Source of the DNA: Nemertoderma westbladi
Lineage: Eukaryota; Xenacoelomorpha; Nemertodermatida; Nemertodermatidae
Assembly (NCBI GenBank): GCA_032718475.1
Contig: JAUCBJ010007757.1
Span: forward strand, 1-35,000
Length of the DNA: 35,000 bases
Reading direction: 5' to 3'
In this document: piece after piece, positions 29,527-35,000 of the stretch
How the letters are laid out: each line of letters begins with the position of its first letter
Position numbering within the stretch: the first letter of the stretch is position 1
Notes under the pieces: generated by a model
Databases searched by the model: none
What the model saw: the letters and a program-made list of their open reading frames with translations, nothing else
What the model was told of the DNA's origin: nothing
Position numbers and translations under genes: made by a program

Positions 29527-30477
29527 ATTCCTATTAAATGCGGTACAATTGTGTACAGCTACCGACCGAGCAGTACCTGTAAGTCTGTAAGTGTAAATAA
29601 ACTGTAACTGATATGAACGGATCATAAGATTGACGGACTGCGTAATGTGCAAATAATTAATTACAATATGGACGTCAGTGTAATCCTATAACCAGACTCA
29701 GATTGTCAGACAGCTGAAAACGGTTCCAGGACAAAGGTCCGGACCGAAAACCTACAGCAACGAGTAGTTAAATAAAAACAGGATTGCTCTTTAGGTGAAT
29801 TCAAATTTCCCGGTTTAATCTAATATCTAATGCGTAAATGGCATCGTTGAAGAGCAGATATGTTTTTAACAATATACAGTACAGTCCCTATTTCGTTAAG
29901 AACCGACTGGTCTGCTCTTGGACTTGCAGTAACACGTTTCTAGGCAGATAGGTAACAACTGCGTAAGTGGAATTTGCATAATATGCAACATGCGAAAACT
30001 TACTTTCAGATACAGTAGTATAGACGATTAGAATAAAACATTTAAAAATATATTATATATTACATAGTTGCTTTTTTTCAATAGTTACACTTGGGTCTAT
30101 AAAATATAGGCCTAATATGTAAGTTAAAAAGATGTTAATGGATTAAAGATGTGAAAGTTATAAAGTTGTTAATATATTATATGGTACCGAAGTAAAGATC
30201 CTGTTAATCCATGGCTGTTAATTATAGTTAGTATATATATTGCTGTCCCGTAGAGCTGGTTTAGTTATTAATGTGACACCGCCTCCCATAATTTTTTTTA
30301 CAAACCTTAATGAGATTGCATGAAATTTGAAACAGAGATAGTTTCACCTCCCGACCACTACTGCTTGGGTGAGCCAGAATTTTAATTTTTGCTTTCAATC
30401 TTTAGCTACAAGCGTATAAAAAAAAGTGTCTCCAGCAATATTACACCAGTTAAACCGCAGTTATTCTTCTACCTTAT
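29527..30477. other. Upstream region of OGG1 and intergenic DNA
   Basis: The first 126 bases are an open N-terminal extension of OGG1 or its 5' leader. Beyond that there is no gene. The region is AT-rich with no clear repeats. Confidence 0.4.
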
Positions 30478-30884
30478 AGCTGTTTGTTGGTACCAATGTA
30501 AAGCTGGTCATGCAAGCATTCTAAATTATGTAACAAAATTTGAATTTCGTTGAAAAATAGCTGAGATATGAGCGTTCAAATGTTGCATGGTGTTGCACCT
30601 GCGCGAGGCTATTTTATTCTATTTAATATGCATCATAATCTGGAATATTTTGTTTATTCAAATACGTAGCTGGGCAACAATGCATTACAGATTTAAGATT
30701 AAAGATTACATCTTTAATCATTCTGTTACGTAGCTATTCATACATTAAAAAAATGTTCCAGAATATCGTTTATTTATTAAATATAATAAAATAGCCTCGC
30801 GCCGGTGCAAAACCGTGCAACATTTGAACGCTCATAGCTCAGCTATTTTTCAACGAAATTCAATTCCAATTCCAACAAACAGCT
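30478..30884. repeat. MITE-like inverted repeat, about 407 bp
   Basis: The ends are AGCTGTTTGTTGG at 30478 and CCAACAAACAGCT at 30884. The arms share TTTCGTTGAAAAATAGCTGAG, GAGCGTTCAAATGTTGCA and GCGCGAGGCTATTTTATT in reverse complement; the left arm has about 50 extra bases near its outer end. The centre has a smaller dyad (GATTAAAGATTACATCTTTAATC). No coding capacity. Arms are diverged, so it is older than the palindrome at 25617. Confidence 0.85.
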
Positions 30885-31426
30885 TGTAAATAATCGCCAG
30901 GTTGTCGACCGAACTTTCTAATTTATCTGTACCCATTTTTGGGATCGAAACGTAATCTGCTGTCTTTGCAGCACTCTGTCCAACCTCCCTCTAGCGGGAA
31001 GGTTGGCAGGCCCTCTTAGGATCGAAACGTAACTAACTGGCCACTCAGCAGTCTCCTTGGCTACCCAATCAGGACTCTTCCTGGGAAGGTATTTAAGGAG
31101 CTGCTCGCCACTTTTTCTTCACTCCCAAGTCAACAACCCTTTCCTTGTGCAAACCCCCGCAACAAAGTTTAGTGATTTAATTGTTTCCTCTTCTGTTTCC
31201 TTATTATTCATTGAATTATTAAAAATAAACTCAGTTATAGCTTTTACTCAAAATCAACTTTTTCAACCTTCACCATCAGAAATCTCTTCTACCTCTACTT
31301 TGGGGGCCGACACACTGACACACATTTGCACTCCCTTCGGCAACTGGGATTCTAAAATCAAAGGACTCTCTTCATCTCTCAACGCCCAGTTCGCCACACC
31401 GGATTCCTCTCTCAACCACACTAACT

Positions 31427-32590
31427 ATGGAGAACTTCGCCGAGGCTACTCTACGGGGTCGCAAGAAGTCCACAAAGAAGGCCAACACTTCTCAGATCCG
31501 CGAGATAACCGCTCTGGATCCTGACACCCCTGAGCGCCAAGGACATCTGGCGATACACACCGGTCGACTACAGCAGCGAAAAGGCTGCTGGAAGTCTTCT
31601 TCTACTCAAGTCTGAGGATGAAGAAGCCGCCGAACTACTGTCAGACGAAATGGAGTCGGAACGGGATCGAATCTTAGAGGCCGAACTCCATCTAGAACAG
31701 CTCCAGAAACTCTTCCCTGCCAATCAACCGGCACCTCCTTCTGACTGCGACTCTACTGCGTCGTCTGCTGCTGCTGCTGGCGTTGATGCCATCCTGTCTA
31801 CCTCAACGCTCCCTAAACTGTCGCTGCCCACCTTCTCGGGCGATCCCCTGGATTGGCGACAGTTCTACGACCAGTTCGTCGCTCTGGTCGACTTCGACAA
31901 ATCGACTGTCTCCCCTGCGGCAAGTTCATTGACCTGAGGAACTGCCTACAGGGTCCTGCTTTCGCCGCCGTGCAGGGCATCACCTACGCCACGGCCACCA
32001 AAGAACTTCTCTCTCAGTTTGGTCAACCAAACGTTTTGATTGCTCTGTACAGCCATAGGATCGTCAACGCCCCTGCAGTCACCAGTGATAACCCGGATCA
32101 ACTCCGCATTCTGGTCGACACCTTCTCTGCCTCCGCCAGAGAGATGGAGTCTATATTCGAGGACGTGGAGACGACTGGGCTAAATGGGGAGCGAGCCCCA
32201 TGTGCATTCTCCACGAAACTAGCTGGACTCCACTTTGCTCAACAGCTTATGTCCAAGCTTCTGAAGACGATTGTATTGGAATGGAATCGCCGGAACACCG
32301 AACCTACCGGTTGTCACAACCTCGAGGCGTTGCTCAATTTCCTTAAGACTGAGCTGGAAGGCCTCGAGGCCTACATACGCTATGGAGAGCCGTCCAAGCG
32401 TCCTGACCCTCGACCTACATCTCCCAACACTTGACAAAACCAGAAACCCTCTGTTACCTTCTCTGCTAAAACTCTGATGCCTCCTTGGATCAAAGACCTC
32501 CCTAGCGGTGAGCGGCTCACAGCAGTGAGGGCACAGCGACTCTGCAGCAACTGCCTGGCTGGTGGCTATATCGTGTCCACCTGCCCACAA
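31427..32590 (+). pseudogene. BEL-2 gag, frameshifted
   Basis: The gag-like sequence starts at MENFAEATLRG (31427), shifts frame near 31600-31650, reads a DUF1759-like segment (LPTFSGDPLDWRQFYDQF, about 31812-31865), shifts again near 31900, and continues to 32434 (for example LEALLNFLKTELEGLEAY). A final in-shift piece carries one zinc-knuckle remnant, CSNCLAGGYIVSTC at about 32543-32584, with Tyr where the knuckle His is expected. At least two frameshifts and several stops make it non-functional. Confidence 0.8.
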
Positions 32591-32762
32591 CCTCCCAGCT
32601 GATTCAACAACTTCCCCCCCCCCTGGGGGACCTTATAGGGTCGGCTCATCCTCTACCTCTGGTGGGCGTCGTCCAGCTCCCTCTTCTAATCCTCACCTGG
32701 ATCCTTCGGTTCCAGAGTTTAGACCTCCTGCCAGGACTATGGTGGCTTGTTGAAGGCCACAC

Positions 32763-33530
32763 ATGGCACACCTGCAGACTGCCGTGGTGACCGCTAGCGA
32801 CCCCCACCAAACTGCTTCTAGAAAGATCAGACTCCTCCTAGACACCGGGTCGGAGGAGTCCTACATAACCTCCGAACTCGCCAGCTACCTCGAGCTGCCG
32901 GTTCGAGACAGAGCCTCATTTATCTCTGAGGCTTTCGGTGGCATTGTCACACCAACTCAGGATCGTTGTCAGGTGGGCCTCCTCCTTAGCAAGGGAACCT
33001 CGTCCTTTGGCATCCGGGCCTGGGTGGTGGACACTATCTGCTCCCCCCTGGGCCCACAAAACCTTAGATCCACCAACTGGATCACCATCGACCTGGCGGA
33101 CCCTGACCCTTCAGCGGTTCGCCCCACATGCTTCCTCATCGGCGCCGACCTCCTCCCTCGCGTCCTCCTTCCTGGGATGATCACTGAGAGCCGGGTCATG
33201 GCCCAGAATACGATCTTTGTGTGGACCCTCCTTGGCAGTCACACATCTGCAACACCCAGTCTCTTCCGTGTGTGTACCAGGAGCCTGGACATCCTCTGGG
33301 ACCTGGAGACCATCGGGATAGACCATAAATCAGATGATGAAGGTTTGGACTCCTTCATCAAACCGCGTCTCGTTCGGGACGGTTCGAGATCAACCTCCCT
33401 TGGATCGACGACTGCAGACCATCCTCTAACTACGGCAGAGTCCCCTCACGCCAGCTGAGACCCCATCATCTTGAGGGACTCAAACAACTCGAGTCACTGG
33501 GGTACATTGAGAGACTGGTCTCTCTTCCCC
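32763..33530 (+). pseudogene. BEL-2 protease and start of RT region, truncated
   Basis: A DUF1758-type aspartic protease is readable from 32763: RLLLDTGSEESYITSELASY gives the catalytic DTG, and the DRCQVGLLLSKG and VLLPGMITESR blocks follow. A frameshift near 33390 moves the frame; in the new frame the PWIDDCRPSSNYGRVPSRQL block typical of the protease-RT linker of BEL/Pao is visible. The sequence is cut at 33530 by R copy C. Confidence 0.82.
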
Positions 33531-35000
33531 TGTAAAAGCTTTTGCGGAATTAGCTGGTTGTTTTCCCCGCAAAGTACTCTGTAGTTGGTTTAACGGACAT
33601 AAAAAGCCGTTTCCTTACTGTACCGGTGTTTTAGTGAACATAAAAAGCCATTTCTTCTGTATGTGTACTTTAGCGGACATAACTAGCAATTTTATGTCGC
33701 AATACGCTAAAATCCTCTTGACACAGTGTAGTTACTATGACGACGGCTAACAGCTGATATGTACATGTGTAGCTTTTCCTTTGTTTCTTTGTTCGGACAA
33801 CCAATCATAGCGATTCTCCTGTTATTTGTACAGAAACCTCCGGGAAATCGCGCAATGCATTACGGTTTATGTTTACCTTTTTTCCTGATGCCAGAAGACC
33901 GGCTTTGGAATTTCTGTGTTTTCAGGCTTTAGCCAAACATTAGTAGGCTTTGGTCATAGAAACGTATAACCGTTATCTAACATACCATACCAAATCAAAT
34001 CAAACCACACTGCATGTCAACTACAAACACCACAATTTTACTGCTATTTACTGTCGGTTATTAATTATCAGTTGATGGAATATTATTATATTGGATAATA
34101 TCGATAAATAATTATAAAACCCCCAATCTTCTTGATATACTGAAGGTAAGAGACCGGTTAGATATAACAATTGCGACTTACATTATATTGGTTTTGGAGT
34201 GAATCTAATGCTATTTCATAGGCACTACATGAGTGAGTTGTTGTTCTCTTTATATGTGACTAAAATTAGTGAAGGTCGGCAGATCGGTGTGCAGCATTGT
34301 GCGGTAGTGTGCATGATTGTGACTGATAACGAAGCATCTCCTAAAGAATGCGCTTTATACGTGAATCCATAGCCATCCCGTTGTGTCTAGTGTAAGTCAT
34401 AACTCTGTTTACATATTTAGAGCGCCACGTCCTAAAGGAACTGTTAATATTTCCCGAAAGTGAATAATATTGGTCAGAGATTATATATTAACAATCAGTC
34501 GAATAATACAGTAGGCCTACACCGCAATAAGGTCAAAGCTTCAGAATCCAGTCTCCCGGGTATATCCAGCGGGTGAATGGTCGCGCATAGACTGGCTTCG
34601 GCTAATGTAGTGTATCAAATACTCTTTATAGGCTAAAGTCGATTTATAATCTAGAAGACATCTAAATTTGGCAGGTTAAACTGCTAAAAAACTGCTGAAA
34701 GCGCGAACAATAACGGTTATTGCTTCTGTATTGCAGTAGGCAATAAAGCTGAAGTGCCGGTCAACCGGTACCCAGTAGGCCTAACTACCTAACCACCCGA
34801 ACCGGTACTTACAGCAGTACAGGTACAGCAGTATTATTCGATTTTGATAATTATATACCGGTAGGCCTTAATATTTAATCAGGGAGGGCCTGCCATGGTT
34901 TTTTATTGGGATTTTACTTTTTTCTGGCAGTTTTATTTATTTGTAGGCCAATATTGAGCAGAAGGCGTGTAAGCCTGCTCAGATTGTATAGATAATTTGT
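33531..35000 (+). mobile_element. Interspersed repeat R, copy C, with internal extension, off window end
   Basis: Begins TGTAAAAGCTTTTGCGG directly against BEL-2 coding sequence; the R core ends GCGCGAACA at 34709 (1,179 bp). GCGGACATAA-type motifs lie near 33590, 33640 and 33672. From 34710 to 35000 it continues with sequence matching 16953-16638 in reverse complement, so copies C and D are the same terminus of the same element. No gene is seen. Confidence 0.85.

Larger units (their letters stand above)
30928..33530 (+). mobile_element. Decayed BEL/Pao retrotransposon BEL-2, cut by R copy C
   Basis: Gag and protease fragments in three frames run from about 31427 to 33530. The region before them may be its LTR: it starts TGTACCC at 30928, carries a direct repeat GGATCGAAACGTAA at about 30942 and 31020, a TATTTAA box at about 31090 and an AATAAA signal at about 31224. 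It differs from BEL-1 in sequence and is GC-richer. The element stops at 33530, where R copy C begins, so RT, RNase H and integrase are missing from the window. Confidence 0.75.

Noticed and set aside
30240-31060. Coding exon upstream of BEL-2
   Set aside because: Only short AT-rich frames are present; the features there fit a MITE and a retroelement LTR better.
1-35000. tRNA or rRNA genes
   Set aside because: No cloverleaf-type A/B-box arrangement or rRNA-like conserved block was noticed by eye on either strand; a dedicated scan would be needed to exclude them.

Overview
This is a eukaryotic, almost certainly invertebrate-animal, window. It holds two conserved metazoan genes (a TTC29-like axonemal TPR protein and the DNA glycosylase OGG1) in AT-rich, heavily transposon-invaded DNA with BEL/Pao retrotransposons, a Polinton/Maverick-type element, a THAP-domain transposon, foldback elements and a high-copy 1.1-1.2 kb repeat. 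A TTC29-like gene implies motile cilia or flagella. The species cannot be told from sequence alone.

Layout. 1-1160 is a copy (A) of an interspersed repeat, here called R. 2002 to about 16080 is a BEL/Pao element (BEL-1) on the minus strand whose gag-pol keeps its zinc knuckles, protease, RT, RNase H and integrase motifs. It is split once, by an 8,017-bp Polinton-type element at 4549-12565. That insertion has 5'-AG...CT-3' ends and a perfect 6-bp target duplication (CTCCGA). 16954-18135 is R copy D, in the opposite orientation to A, so BEL-1 lies between inverted R copies. 18136-21818 is an unrecognised, once-continuous ORF cut by a 2.36-kb THAP-domain transposon. 21819-22953 is R copy B. 23734-25068 is TTC29-like, 25617-26060 a near-perfect palindrome, 28417-29526 OGG1 (minus), 30478-30884 a MITE-like inverted repeat, 30928-33530 a decayed second BEL/Pao element (BEL-2), and 33531-35000 R copy C, inserted in BEL-2 and running off the window.

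The Polinton-type element is the most interesting part. It has four gene-like units around a divergent control region: two leftward ORFs of unknown function (148 and 432 codons) and two rightward ones, a dUTPase-fold protein with an N-terminal membrane segment and eroded catalytic motifs, and a protein-primed-type DNA polymerase B that stops just after its Exo I motif. At that stop the sequence switches to an inverted copy of the element's own left end, including the 3' end of the 432-codon gene, the mirrored tandem repeats and the terminal inverted repeat. The element thus looks like a snap-back, polymerase-deleted genome similar in form to incomplete adenovirus genomes. Since it carries a clean target duplication, it probably integrated in this rearranged form, using integrase and polymerase supplied in trans. 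TATAAATA-type boxes precede each of the four genes.

Insertion order is readable: BEL-1 before the Polinton-type element, BEL-2 before R copy C, and the unknown ORF before both the THAP transposon and R copy D. Statements about enzyme activity, function and mobilisation are inference from motifs and structure; no database search was possible.
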